Positions 35,150 through 44,184 of a stretch of DNA of 64,000 nt are shown in pieces. The notes under the pieces were generated by a model that did not search any database, was not told the origin of the DNA, and worked only from the letters and a program-made list of their open reading frames with translations. The stretch lies in NCBI GenBank assembly GCA_047636995.1, contig JBLIGQ010000001.1, positions 1 through 64,000 on the forward strand, in the 5' to 3' direction. Position numbers and translations under genes: made by a program. Source of the stretch: JAQWQB01 sp047636995 (GTDB lineage Bacteria > Bacteroidota > Bacteroidia > Flavobacteriales_D > Sanyastnellaceae). The first letter of the stretch is position 1; each line of letters begins with the position of its first letter.

Positions 35150-35916
35150 CACAGTCCTTTTTCGTTAAGCCAGTTCGTGAGAATCGAATTAAATTCTTCT
35201 GGGTGTTCCATCATTGGGGCGTGTCCGCACTTATCAATCCAATACAAACTTGCATCTGGCAGGCCTGTTTGAAATTCATTTGCTACTTCAGGGGGTGTAA
35301 TGGTATCATTCTTCCCCCAAATTAAGCAAGAGGGCATCGTCATGTTCGGAAGATCCTTGGCCATGTTATGGCGGATCGCTGATTTAGCAATGGCAAGAAT
35401 TCTCAACACACGCCCTCTATCATTCACTACTTCAAAACACTCATCTACCAATTCGTCAGTAGCATGTTTTGGATCATAAAAGGTCAATCCAATTTTATTT
35501 CGAATAAATTCTTTGTCTTCTCTTCTAGGGAAGCTTGAGCCAAACGCATTCTCATACAGACCAGAACTGGCAGTCAGAATCAATGCTTTTACATGCTCGG
35601 GATGGTTGCGTGTATAAATCAACGCAATGTGCCCACCTAGAGAGTTTCCTAACAAATAAACTTCTTCAAAACCCTTGTGCTCAATAAACTCATGCAAGAA
35701 CTTCGCTAGTCGCTTCGCATTCGTATCTAACACGGGGAGATCATAAAGCGGCAACATTGGGATGACCACCCTGTAGTTTGGCGAAAAATGATCTATTACA
35801 TCCTTGAAGTTACTCAAAGCCCCAAACAATCCATGAAGCAAGATCAGGGTCTTTCCTTCGCCCTTTTCTATGTATCTGAATTTACCTTCTTCTTTAACTT
35901 CTTCTGTCATGTTCAA
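35149..35916 (-). CDS. Alpha/beta hydrolase
   Basis: The 255-residue cytoplasmic protein has the alpha/beta-hydrolase fold: oxyanion segment LLHGLFGALSNF near residue 27, nucleophile elbow GNSLGG (Ser near 92), acidic residue in WGKNDTITPP and catalytic His in CGHAPMMEHP near 232. All three catalytic residues are present. It resembles esterase or lyase-type members, and the substrate cannot be predicted. It is coupled to engB by TGATG. A TAATTTTTG sequence ends six bases before the ATG and is a near match to the -7 element. Confidence 0.87.
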   Translation of the reverse strand: MNMTEEVKEEGKFRYIEKGEGKTLILLHGLFGALSNFKDVIDHFSPNYRVVIPMLPLYDLPVLDTNAKRLAKFLHEFIEHKGFEEVYLLGNSLGGHIALIYTRNHPEHVKALILTASSGLYENAFGSSFPRREDKEFIRNKIGLTFYDPKHATDELVDECFEVVNDRGRVLRILAIAKSAIRHNMAKDLPNMTMPSCLIWGKNDTITPPEVANEFQTGLPDASLYWIDKCGHAPMMEHPEEFNSILTNWLNEKGL

Positions 35917-36172
35917 AAATTAGGGTAAAAATACAAGAATTGTGCACCATCTCGCAGATTGATTTCAATTCTCTGAATTCGCGAAGTAAGTCCCAATTGT
36001 TCAAAACGTGTTAATAGCTGAAAATCAGTTTGAACAACTCCATGTTAAGAAGAGTCTTTTCGAACAAGTCGAGCGCTTCCGCAAATCCTTCAATTTCAGG
36101 CGCTCGAGTACAAAATGATCCTTTTCTGGAATTCTGAACGCAATTCACTAAGTGTCAGAAGTTTTCAACACG
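35917..36172. other. Gene-free stretch before the MraZ boxes
   Basis: This part of the 329-base gap between the hydrolase and mraZ holds no gene. It contains an eight-base dyad, TCGAGCGC (36069-36076) with GCGCTCGA (36100-36107), separated by 23 bases and without a following T run. Its meaning is unclear. Confidence 0.5.
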
Positions 36173-36208
36173 GTGGTAAAAAGTGGTAGATTGTGGTACC
36201 CAGTGGTA
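36173..36208 (+). promoter_or_regulatory. Four MraZ-type operator repeats
   Basis: GTGGTA occurs at 36173, 36183, 36193 and 36203, an exact 10-base period with four-base spacers. MraZ binds tandem GTGGG-like repeats one helical turn apart upstream of its own gene in other bacteria. The array lies 38 bases before the mraZ ATG and covers the place of the -33 box, since TACTTTTA (36218-36225) and TTACTTTC (36223-36230) are the candidate -7 elements. It most likely gives MraZ control over the dcw operon. Confidence 0.82.
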
Positions 36209-36217
36209 AATTATTCC

Positions 36218-36230
36218 TACTTTTACTTTC
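36218..36230 (+). promoter_or_regulatory. Candidate dcw promoter -7 element
   Basis: Two overlapping near matches to TAnnTTTG, TACTTTTA at 36218-36225 and TTACTTTC at 36223-36230, lie 16-28 bases before the mraZ ATG and directly downstream of the GTGGTA repeats. Confidence 0.45.
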
Positions 36231-36245
36231 AGAAATCACTAATTC

Positions 36246-36731
36246 ATGCTCAATCTTTTAGGAGAATACGGATGTAAAGTCGACGCCAAAGGCCGATTGA
36301 TGTTCCCCGCCAAGCTGCGAAAGCAGATGGAGGAGATCATTCATCAGGGGTTGGTGTTGAACCGTGATATCTTCGAAAAGTGTCTTGTACTTTATCCAAA
36401 ACCCGAATGGGAAAAGGTGAATGCCGAGATGAGTCGTTTAAGCAGGTACAATAGAAAGCACCAAGTGTTTCAACGGAAATTCATGAAAGGCGCCACGATG
36501 ATGGAGCTTGATGGGACTGGCCGTTTGCTCATTCCTTCTTCCTTGCTTGAGTACGCCGGGATTTCTGCAGACAAAAACGAAATTATCATTACTGGAATGC
36601 TCGAGAAAATCGAGATCTGGAACAAGGATGCATACAACGCCCTAGTGCTTGAGGAAGACGAAGACTTTGGAGATCTAGCCGAAGAAATCCGTCGCGAAAT
36701 CGAAGGGCCAAAAATGCCGCCAATCAACTAA
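36246..36731 (+). CDS. mraZ: Transcriptional regulator / division protein MraZ
   Basis: MraZ is an AbrB-fold DNA-binding protein that usually represses the dcw operon. The 161-residue protein has the two SpoVT/AbrB repeats, GEYGCKVDAKGRLMFPAKLR (about 5-25) and MELDGTGRLLIPSSLLEYAG (about 82-102), each with the DxKGR/DGTGR turn. The four direct repeats upstream at 36173-36208 fit its operator. It is first in the dcw cluster, 8 bases before rsmH. The acidic tail (after about 130) is longer than in E. coli. Confidence 0.96.
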   Translation: MLNLLGEYGCKVDAKGRLMFPAKLRKQMEEIIHQGLVLNRDIFEKCLVLYPKPEWEKVNAEMSRLSRYNRKHQVFQRKFMKGATMMELDGTGRLLIPSSLLEYAGISADKNEIIITGMLEKIEIWNKDAYNALVLEEDEDFGDLAEEIRREIEGPKMPPIN

Positions 36732-36739
36732 GACTTACA

Positions 36740-37645
36740 ATGGAGAAAAGCGAATACCATGTCCCCGTTTTGCTCCATGAATCCATAGACGGATTAGCTA
36801 TAGACCCAAACGGGGTTTATGTGGATGTCACCTTCGGAGGAGGAGGTCATGCTAGAGAGATTTTGAAAAGACTGGACAAGGGAAAACTGTTTGCATTTGA
36901 CCAAGACCCTGATGCACAAGCAAACGTTCCTGATGATGACCGCTTCACTTTGATTCCGCAAAACTTCCGCTACATGCAGAATTTCTTACGGATGTATGGA
37001 GTGCAGGAGGTCAATGGGATTTTAGCAGACCTCGGAGTTAGCTCACATCAATTCAATGAAGCTGAACGCGGATTTTCGCTTCGCTTCGACGGACCACTCG
37101 ATATGCGGATGTCCCAGAACCAAAAGACTTCTGCAGCACACTTGGTCAATAAGCTTGAAGTGAAAGACTTGGCAAAACTGCTTAGCCTGTACGGTGAAGT
37201 TAGAGGTGCAATGCGAGTAGCAACTGCGATTGTAGAGAAACGCGAAGAAGCACCTATCGTCACCACAACTGAATTCAACAAGGTACTCATGCCAATGGTA
37301 CCGATAAAGAAACAGAACCAGTTTATCGCACAGGTATACCAGGCACTCCGCATTGAAGTGAATGATGAAATCGCCGCACTGAAAGCACTCCTTGAGCAAA
37401 GCGAAAAGCTCATCATCTCTGGAGGAAGACTCTCAGTGATGTCTTACCACAGCCTTGAAGACAGATTGGTGAAATACTACATGCGAGCAGGCAATTTTGA
37501 TGGAGAAGTGCAGAAAGATTTTTACGGAAACCCAATTGCTCCTTTCAGCCTCGTCTCACGCAAAGCAATAATGCCTGATGAAAAAGAAATAAAGACAAAC
37601 AATAGAGCAAGAAGCGCACGCTTAAGGATTGCAGAAAGAACATGA
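36740..37645 (+). CDS. rsmH: 16S rRNA m4C1402 methyltransferase RsmH
   Basis: RsmH (MraW) methylates N4 of C1402 in 16S rRNA with S-adenosylmethionine. The 301-residue protein opens with the family motif YHVPVLLHES, has the SAM-binding segment VDVTFGGGGHAREIL and the ILADLGVSSHQ and MRMSQN motifs, and ends with the NNRARSARLRIAER motif. It overlaps ftsL by ATGA. Confidence 0.96.
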   Translation: MEKSEYHVPVLLHESIDGLAIDPNGVYVDVTFGGGGHAREILKRLDKGKLFAFDQDPDAQANVPDDDRFTLIPQNFRYMQNFLRMYGVQEVNGILADLGVSSHQFNEAERGFSLRFDGPLDMRMSQNQKTSAAHLVNKLEVKDLAKLLSLYGEVRGAMRVATAIVEKREEAPIVTTTEFNKVLMPMVPIKKQNQFIAQVYQALRIEVNDEIAALKALLEQSEKLIISGGRLSVMSYHSLEDRLVKYYMRAGNFDGEVQKDFYGNPIAPFSLVSRKAIMPDEKEIKTNNRARSARLRIAERT

Positions 37646-38037
37646 GAAACGAGTATCAACAAAAGAAAGAAGAGCAGCCCAAAGCTCCAAAGACGAAAAG
37701 TAAATTCTCAAAAGGAATTACCAACGTCTTGAGCGGTGAGTTTCTGTCACACGATGGTGTGATGAAACACGCGCCTTTCATGTTGTACCTCACAGTGTTC
37801 TTCCTCGCTTATATCTACATCGGATTCACCTTCGAGGATTCGGAACGCGACAAACAAAAACTAAAAGGACAGCTAGAAGAAATGAACGCTGAATACAAGA
37901 CACTCAAAAGTGAGCTTGAAGCGAAGAAAAGACAAAGTAGTGTAGCCGCAGACATCCAAAGACTGGACCTCGAACAGCCCAATACACCGCCATTAATCAT
38001 CGAAGTAAATCCTGAAAGTTTTGAAGAACAAAAGTGA
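37642..38037 (+). CDS. ftsL: Cell division protein FtsL-like
   Basis: The 131-residue protein sits in the ftsL position between rsmH and ftsI. It has a basic N-terminal tail, one membrane helix at about 47-64 and a short periplasmic coiled coil (about 66-105), followed by a Pro/Glu-rich end. That is the layout of FtsL, which joins FtsB and FtsQ in the divisome. Sequence identity across phyla is low; the call rests on position and topology. Confidence 0.85.
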   Translation: MRNEYQQKKEEQPKAPKTKSKFSKGITNVLSGEFLSHDGVMKHAPFMLYLTVFFLAYIYIGFTFEDSERDKQKLKGQLEEMNAEYKTLKSELEAKKRQSSVAADIQRLDLEQPNTPPLIIEVNPESFEEQK

Positions 38038-40135
38038 AATCGCCAGTCGTACATGGATTGTCTTTGCGCTGATCACTTTTGTGGCGGTGGCCATCTTCGT
38101 TAAAATTATTTGGATCCAAACCGTAGACTCTGCAAAGTGGGCTGAATTCGTAAAAGCGAAGCAAGAAGAGATTAAAGACATTGAGCCCACCCGCGGACAA
38201 ATCTTCTCTACTGACGGAAGCCTGCTTGCCACCTCTGTACCTATCTACAACCTCTACTGGGATTCACAAGCAAACATTAACCCTGAATTGTTTGCGGCGA
38301 AACTAGACTCATTGTGTCTTAACCTCTCCAACTATTTCGGAGACCGCACGCAAGCTGAATACCGCATGGAGTTTCTGGAAGCGAAAAGGCTTAAAAAGAA
38401 ATACCACCTCATAAAGCGCAAGCTGAATTACATCCAAAAAGAGGATTTAAAACAGATGGATTTCATTAGCATGAGCCAATACCGCAGTGGTTTTATCTTC
38501 GAACGAAATGACGTTCGGAAGAAGCCATTTGGGAAACTCGCCTCACGGACCATAGGAATAGACCGACTTGGAGCTCGAGTAGGCATTGAGCTTGCTTTCA
38601 ACGAAGAGTTAGCAGGGAAACCTGGCAAACAAATGATGGAGCGGATCGCAGGGAGTGTCTGGAAACCAACCTCAGATGAATACATTGTTAACCCTGTTGA
38701 TGGAGTAGATCTGGTATCAACCATTGATGTGCACCTCCAAGACGTAGCAACCACAGCGCTCGAAAAGCAGCTAAAACAACACATGGCTGCTTGGGGAACC
38801 GTGATCTTAATGGAAGTTGAAACCGGATATGTGCGCGCCATCTCCAACTTAGAACGCGAAGAGGATACTGGCGAATATTATGAGACTTACAATTTCGCCA
38901 TTGGTGAAGCTACCGAACCAGGATCTACGTTCAAGCTTGCAAGTGTTATTTGTCTCCTAGATGAAAACTTAGTCAGCTTAGAAGACAGTATTAACATTGG
39001 CAATGGAACAGCAGAGTTCTATGGGGAGGAAATGTCAGACTCCCATAAGTACGATAATGACAACACGAAACTGACGGTCAAAGAGGTTTTCGCCCAGTCT
39101 TCAAACGTTGGAACAGCACTCATGATGAAGACTCATTTTGAGAAGAACCCACAGCTTTACTTAGATAAACTTGGGGAAATTGGACTTCGCGACCCTCTAG
39201 GGATTAGTCTAAAAGGAGAGCCTTCGCCCAAGATGTATACGAAAGTGCGAGAAGGAAACTGGTCTGGTTTATCACTTACGCAAATGGCCATTGGCTATGA
39301 GGTGCTGCAAACACCGCTGCAAACATTGGCATTCTATAATGCCATCGCAAACGACGGAAGAATGGTTCGTCCGCTTTTTGTTGAAGCCATCAAAAAGAAC
39401 GGAAAAACACTGGAGACTTTCAAACCAGTGGTCTTAAAGGACAAAATCTGCTCAAATTCTACTTTGAAAGCTTGCCAGGAAATGATGGAAGCAAGTTGCC
39501 AAGAAGAGTTCAAAGGTACAGCCAGCGGAATCTTTAAAGACAGTCCTTACAACGTCGCTGGTAAAACAGGAACGGCCAAAATCGCACATACTGGAGGGTA
39601 CTACACCAATCGCTACCGTGCAACTTTCGTAGGCTACTTCCCAGCTGAGAATCCGAAATATGCCTGTCTTGTCTTGGTGAATGACACCAGAACAGGTGTT
39701 TACTACGGCTCGTCAATTTCAGCGCCCGTCTTCAGAGACCTCGCCAATAAAATATACGCCACGCAACTGGAGATGCAAGAGCTAATTGACTTACCTCAAT
39801 TGATAGGCGAGCACAAAATCCCCGTGTCCAAAAACGGGTCGAAAGAGGATTTGGAAGCGGTCTTCGCGCAGCTAAAAATAAAAACCCAATTGAACACCGA
39901 AACTGACTGGGTTAAGACATCAACAAAAGAAACGCTAGTAGAACTGAATGCGCATGACATCCGCAAAGGGCTTGTTCCTGACGTGCGGGGCATGGGCTTG
40001 CAAGACGCCATCTACTTGCTTGAAAACTGCGGCATGAAAGTGACCATTGATGGAAATGGGACTGTAAAGAAACAAAGTGTAACACCAGGTGCAAGGCTTA
40101 GCGACCATCGCACCATACGAATTGAACTGTCCTGA
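38021..40135 (+). CDS. ftsI: Division transpeptidase FtsI (PBP) with PASTA domain
   Basis: Class B penicillin-binding protein that cross-links septal peptidoglycan. The 704-residue protein has a membrane helix (about 10-31), a dimerisation domain, and a transpeptidase domain with STFK (Ser302), SSN near 367 and KTGTA near 514. The C-terminal 55 residues are a PASTA domain (LVPDVRGMGLQDAIYLL), with a less clear one before it. The start is a TTG at 38021, 17 bases inside ftsL, since no ATG or GTG lies between it and the membrane helix. It overlaps murE by TGATG. Confidence 0.93.
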   Translation: MKNKSEIASRTWIVFALITFVAVAIFVKIIWIQTVDSAKWAEFVKAKQEEIKDIEPTRGQIFSTDGSLLATSVPIYNLYWDSQANINPELFAAKLDSLCLNLSNYFGDRTQAEYRMEFLEAKRLKKKYHLIKRKLNYIQKEDLKQMDFISMSQYRSGFIFERNDVRKKPFGKLASRTIGIDRLGARVGIELAFNEELAGKPGKQMMERIAGSVWKPTSDEYIVNPVDGVDLVSTIDVHLQDVATTALEKQLKQHMAAWGTVILMEVETGYVRAISNLEREEDTGEYYETYNFAIGEATEPGSTFKLASVICLLDENLVSLEDSINIGNGTAEFYGEEMSDSHKYDNDNTKLTVKEVFAQSSNVGTALMMKTHFEKNPQLYLDKLGEIGLRDPLGISLKGEPSPKMYTKVREGNWSGLSLTQMAIGYEVLQTPLQTLAFYNAIANDGRMVRPLFVEAIKKNGKTLETFKPVVLKDKICSNSTLKACQEMMEASCQEEFKGTASGIFKDSPYNVAGKTGTAKIAHTGGYYTNRYRATFVGYFPAENPKYACLVLVNDTRTGVYYGSSISAPVFRDLANKIYATQLEMQELIDLPQLIGEHKIPVSKNGSKEDLEAVFAQLKIKTQLNTETDWVKTSTKETLVELNAHDIRKGLVPDVRGMGLQDAIYLLENCGMKVTIDGNGTVKKQSVTPGARLSDHRTIRIELS

Positions 40136-41598
40136 TGAAATTCCTGAAAGACATATTGTACAAATGTCGCCTGCAAGAGGTGCAAGGATCTACCAATGTA
40201 GCCATAGAGCAAATTGCGTCAGATAGTCGGTTGGCAAAAACCTTCAGTTTATTCATTGCTGTGCGTGGAACATTGACTGACGGGCACAAATTCATTGACC
40301 AAGCAGTGGCTCAAGGAGCAGTGGCTATTGTCTGCGAGGAACTTCCGGAAGAGCAGAAGGAAGGCATTACCTATGTGCAAGTCACAGATTCTACGGAAGC
40401 ACTGGGGTACATCGCTTCAAACTTCTACGACAATCCATCTGACGAAATTGAAGTCATTGGCGTAACAGGCACGAACGGCAAGACCACAACTGTGAGCCTG
40501 CTCTACCAGATGTTCAGACTTTTGAACATCAAGACAGGATTGCTCAGCACGGTAGTGAATAAAATCAATGATCAAGCAGTACAAGCAACGCACACTACAC
40601 CTGATGCCATCTCGCTCCAAGCGCTGTTGCGCAAGATGGTGGACCAAGGATGCAAGTATTGTTTCATGGAAGCAAGTTCACACGCCATCCATCAGAACAG
40701 AACCAAGGGGGTTAATTTCAGGGGAGCCGTATTTACAAACATCACACATGATCACTTAGACTACCACGAAACCTTTAATGAATACATCAAAGCGAAGAAA
40801 TTGCTTTTTGACGGACTTCCAGGTAGTGCTTTCGCCCTTGTAAACAATGACGATTCGCATGCCGAGGTGATGGTGCAAAACACCAAGGCAAAAGTAAAAA
40901 CCATGGGCTTAAAAACCATGAGTGATTACCGCGCTAAAGTGCTTGAAAATCAATTCAACGGACTGCATCTTTCGATTGATGGAAAAGACCTTTACACCAA
41001 ACTAATTGGTGGATTCAACGCCTACAACCTTCTAACCATTTACGCCGTTTCAATGGAATTAGGGCAAGACCAAATGGATGTGCTCACCAACATGAGCGTA
41101 CTGGGGAGTGTAGAGGGAAGATTCCAATACATCAAATCAAAGGCTGGCATTACTGCTATTGTTGATTACGCCCATACACCAGACGCTTTGAAGAACGTAT
41201 TGGACACCATCAAGGAAATCAGAACGGGGAATGAAACCGTCATCACAGTTGTTGGCTGCGGTGGAAACAGAGATAAGACAAAACGTCCAAAAATGGCCCG
41301 CATTGGCGCTGAGTTGTCTGACAAACTCATCATCACTTCAGACAATCCCAGAGACGAAGAGCCAGAAGCCATTATACAAGATATGAAGGCGGGATTAGAT
41401 CCTGTTCAGAAATCTAAAACATTTTCAATAGCGAACCGCAAGGAAGCCATTCGCATGGCATGCGACATTGCCAAGCCAGGAGACATTATTCTCATTGCAG
41501 GAAAAGGGCATGAGAAATACCAAGAAATCAAAGGTGAAAGACATCCATTTGATGACATGCAAGTGGTTGCACTTAGCCTAAACGAACTTAGTCACTGA
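40135..41598 (+). CDS. murE: UDP-MurNAc-tripeptide synthetase MurE
   Basis: MurE adds the third residue to the peptidoglycan precursor. The 487-residue protein has the Mur ligase ATP loop GVTGTNGKTTT, the carbamylated-lysine region, and DNPRDEEP near residue 405; the DNPR motif is the hallmark of ligases that add meso-diaminopimelate. It overlaps ftsI by TGATG and is one base before mraY. Confidence 0.96.
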   Translation: MKFLKDILYKCRLQEVQGSTNVAIEQIASDSRLAKTFSLFIAVRGTLTDGHKFIDQAVAQGAVAIVCEELPEEQKEGITYVQVTDSTEALGYIASNFYDNPSDEIEVIGVTGTNGKTTTVSLLYQMFRLLNIKTGLLSTVVNKINDQAVQATHTTPDAISLQALLRKMVDQGCKYCFMEASSHAIHQNRTKGVNFRGAVFTNITHDHLDYHETFNEYIKAKKLLFDGLPGSAFALVNNDDSHAEVMVQNTKAKVKTMGLKTMSDYRAKVLENQFNGLHLSIDGKDLYTKLIGGFNAYNLLTIYAVSMELGQDQMDVLTNMSVLGSVEGRFQYIKSKAGITAIVDYAHTPDALKNVLDTIKEIRTGNETVITVVGCGGNRDKTKRPKMARIGAELSDKLIITSDNPRDEEPEAIIQDMKAGLDPVQKSKTFSIANRKEAIRMACDIAKPGDIILIAGKGHEKYQEIKGERHPFDDMQVVALSLNELSH

Positions 41599-41599
41599 T

Positions 41600-42820
41600 A
41601 TGCTCTATCATCTCTTTACATACCTAGAAGAAGCATATCAATTCCCCGGGGCGGGTCTGTTTCAATACATCTCATTTAGAGCTGCACTTAGTGTAATTAC
41701 ATCGCTCCTCATCTCAATGGTTTTTGGAAAGAAAATTATCCAATGGCTGCAATTGAAGCAAGTGGGTGAGATTGTCCGTGATCTAGGTCTGGAAGGACAG
41801 ATGAAGAAGCAGGGAACGCCAACCATGGGAGGTATTATCATTCTGGCATCCATCATTATCCCTACCCTTCTTTTTACAGACTTGACCAACATCTACATCC
41901 AAACCATGCTCATTGCAACTGTTTGGCTGGGCCTAATCGGATTCATTGATGACTACATCAAAGTTTTTAAAAAGAACAAAGCCGGATTAGCCGGAAAGTT
42001 TAAGGTTATCGGTCAAGTAGGAGTCGGCATCATTGTAGGGAGCATGCTTTATTTCTCTGATGATGTAATGATCAAAGAGCCAGCAGTAGACTCCGCTCAG
42101 GTGGAGATTACAACAGGAACAGCCACTTGGGAGGCTGCAAAATCTACAAAGACGACTATTCCCTTCGTTAAAAACAATGAATTCGATTATGTGTGGCTCA
42201 TAGAATGGATGGGTGATGGTGCAAAAGACTACGGCTGGCTGATTTTCATCTTAATGGTCATCATAGTGGTAACCGCTGTTTCAAATGGCGCCAACATGAC
42301 CGATGGGCTGGATGGCCTCGCCACGGGAACCTCAGCCATAGTAGGAATTACACTAGCCATTCTGGCCTATGTGAGCGGCAATTACATTTTCGCAGATTAC
42401 CTGAATATCATGTTCATTCCGAACTCAGGTGAATTGGTGGTTTTCATAGCTGCCTTTGTAGGTGCATGTATTGGCTTCTTATGGTACAACGCTTATCCTG
42501 CCCAAATCTTCATGGGAGATACCGGCAGTTTAGCACTTGGGGGAATCATTGCAGTATTTGCCATCGCCATTAGAAAAGAACTTTTGATTCCTGTTTTGTG
42601 TGGAATCTTTTTGATTGAAAACCTCTCAGTTGTGATCCAAGTGGGATGGTTCAAATTGACTAAAAAGCGTTTTGGTGAAGGTCGGAGGGTGTTCTTAATG
42701 GCGCCTCTCCACCATCACTATCAAAAGAAAAACATTCCTGAATCGAAGATCGTTGCACGCTTTTGGATCGTAGGAATTCTTCTTGCAGTAGTAACAATCG
42801 TAACGCTAAAAGTCCGCTAA
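41600..42820 (+). CDS. mraY: Phospho-MurNAc-pentapeptide translocase MraY
   Basis: MraY makes lipid I at the inner membrane. The 406-residue protein has about ten membrane helices and the conserved motifs GTPTMGGIII, FIDDYIKV, NGANMTDGLDGLA and the histidine-rich PLHHHYQ loop. A polar insert of roughly 50 residues (about 155-205) after the fourth or fifth helix makes it longer than the E. coli protein (360), as is usual in Bacteroidota. Its stop overlaps the murD ATG as TAATG. Confidence 0.96.
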   Translation: MLYHLFTYLEEAYQFPGAGLFQYISFRAALSVITSLLISMVFGKKIIQWLQLKQVGEIVRDLGLEGQMKKQGTPTMGGIIILASIIIPTLLFTDLTNIYIQTMLIATVWLGLIGFIDDYIKVFKKNKAGLAGKFKVIGQVGVGIIVGSMLYFSDDVMIKEPAVDSAQVEITTGTATWEAAKSTKTTIPFVKNNEFDYVWLIEWMGDGAKDYGWLIFILMVIIVVTAVSNGANMTDGLDGLATGTSAIVGITLAILAYVSGNYIFADYLNIMFIPNSGELVVFIAAFVGACIGFLWYNAYPAQIFMGDTGSLALGGIIAVFAIAIRKELLIPVLCGIFLIENLSVVIQVGWFKLTKKRFGEGRRVFLMAPLHHHYQKKNIPESKIVARFWIVGILLAVVTIVTLKVR

Positions 42821-44172
42821 TGAGCGCCACAGTTTCCATATTAGGAGCCGGCGAAAGCGGCATCGGTGCAGCACTTCTGGCCAAGCAAAATGGCTATCAC
42901 GTGTTCGTCTCAGAAAAGGGATCAATTCAGCCTGCGCGGAAGTCTGAGCTCATAGAAAATGGGATTGAATTCGAAGAGGGGAAGCATTCATCAGATCGCA
43001 TCCTGAATGCAGATTTCATTATTAAGAGTCCGGGCATTCCTGAGACCACAGCACTGATCCAATCTGCATTAAAGGCAGGGAAAAGTGTTATTTCTGAAAT
43101 CGAATTCGCAGGCAGATATACTGACGCAAAGAAGATCCTCATTACCGGCACGAATGGAAAGACAACTACCACAGCCTTGATCCACCATGTGCTAACGCAG
43201 AATGGAATTAATGCGGGCGTTGCTGGAAACATAGGCACCAGTTTAGCTCGAAGCATTGCAGAGGGGCCAAAACGTGACGTGTATGTGATTGAAGTAAGCA
43301 GCTTCCAGCTGGACGGAATGTTCGAGTTCAAAGCAGCTATCGCCATTCTCCTGAACATTACTCCAGATCACCTTGACCGGTACAACTACGACATGAGTTC
43401 GTATGTGGATTCAAAATTTCGTGTCATCCAAAATCAAGGCACAGCTGACCACTTCATCGTGAATGCTGATGACCCAATTATCAAAGAAAAAATTAAGGGA
43501 TTGGACTTGCCTATGCACGTCTGGCCAATAAGCACTAAAAAACCACTAGCAGAACTAGGCAATCTAGGCGCTGGAGTAGACGAAAATAATTTTTACATCA
43601 ACACCCAAACAGAACCGTTCAACATGAAAATTCAAGAACTAGCCCTTCAGGGCAAGCACAACATCGCTAACTCAATGGCAGCAGGAGTAACAGCGAGATT
43701 ATTCGACCTAAGAAAAGAAGGTGTACGTGACAGCCTCACCAACTTTGAAAATCTAGAACACAGATTGGAATTTGTTGCGAAGGTGCACGGCATAACGTTC
43801 ATCAATGACAGCAAAGCAACAAACACCAACAGCGCATGGTATGCCCTTGAAAGCATGGATCGTCCAGTAATTTGGATTGCAGGAGGAGTAGACAAAGGAA
43901 ACGATTACGCTGACATTATTCCGCTTGCGAATGAAAAAGTAAAAGCAATCATTTGCCTTGGAAAAGACAACACAAAGTTGCGTAAAACATTTGAAGGAAC
44001 CGTTGCTGAAATTATTGAAGTCACTACCGCAGAAGCTGCAGTTCGTGCTGCATATGACCTTGCATTCAAAGGAGATGCTGTATTGCTCTCACCTGCTTGT
44101 GCAAGTTTCGATTTATTCGACAACTATGAAGACCGCGGACATCAGTTCAAGAAAGCAGTAAGAGGACTTTAA
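42820..44172 (+). CDS. murD: UDP-MurNAc-L-alanine:D-glutamate ligase MurD
   Basis: MurD adds D-glutamate to UDP-MurNAc-alanine. The 450-residue protein starts MSATVSILGAGESGIGAA, has the ATP loop GTNGKTTTT near residue 113, the NITPDHLDR motif and INDSKATNTNS near 327. The ATG at 42820 gives the normal N-terminus and overlaps the mraY stop; a longer frame from 42763 inside mraY is rejected. Confidence 0.96.
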   Translation: MSATVSILGAGESGIGAALLAKQNGYHVFVSEKGSIQPARKSELIENGIEFEEGKHSSDRILNADFIIKSPGIPETTALIQSALKAGKSVISEIEFAGRYTDAKKILITGTNGKTTTTALIHHVLTQNGINAGVAGNIGTSLARSIAEGPKRDVYVIEVSSFQLDGMFEFKAAIAILLNITPDHLDRYNYDMSSYVDSKFRVIQNQGTADHFIVNADDPIIKEKIKGLDLPMHVWPISTKKPLAELGNLGAGVDENNFYINTQTEPFNMKIQELALQGKHNIANSMAAGVTARLFDLRKEGVRDSLTNFENLEHRLEFVAKVHGITFINDSKATNTNSAWYALESMDRPVIWIAGGVDKGNDYADIIPLANEKVKAIICLGKDNTKLRKTFEGTVAEIIEVTTAEAAVRAAYDLAFKGDAVLLSPACASFDLFDNYEDRGHQFKKAVRGL

Positions 44173-44184
44173 GAAAGCGCCATT

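Noticed and set aside
36069..36107. Eight-base dyad as a terminator or small RNA
   Set aside because: No T run on either side, long loop, and no transcript direction suggested.
42763..42819. Longer MurD start inside mraY
   Set aside because: The first 19 residues are low complexity (Asn/Ser/Arg) and not Mur-like; the ATG at 42820 overlaps the mraY stop as TAATG.
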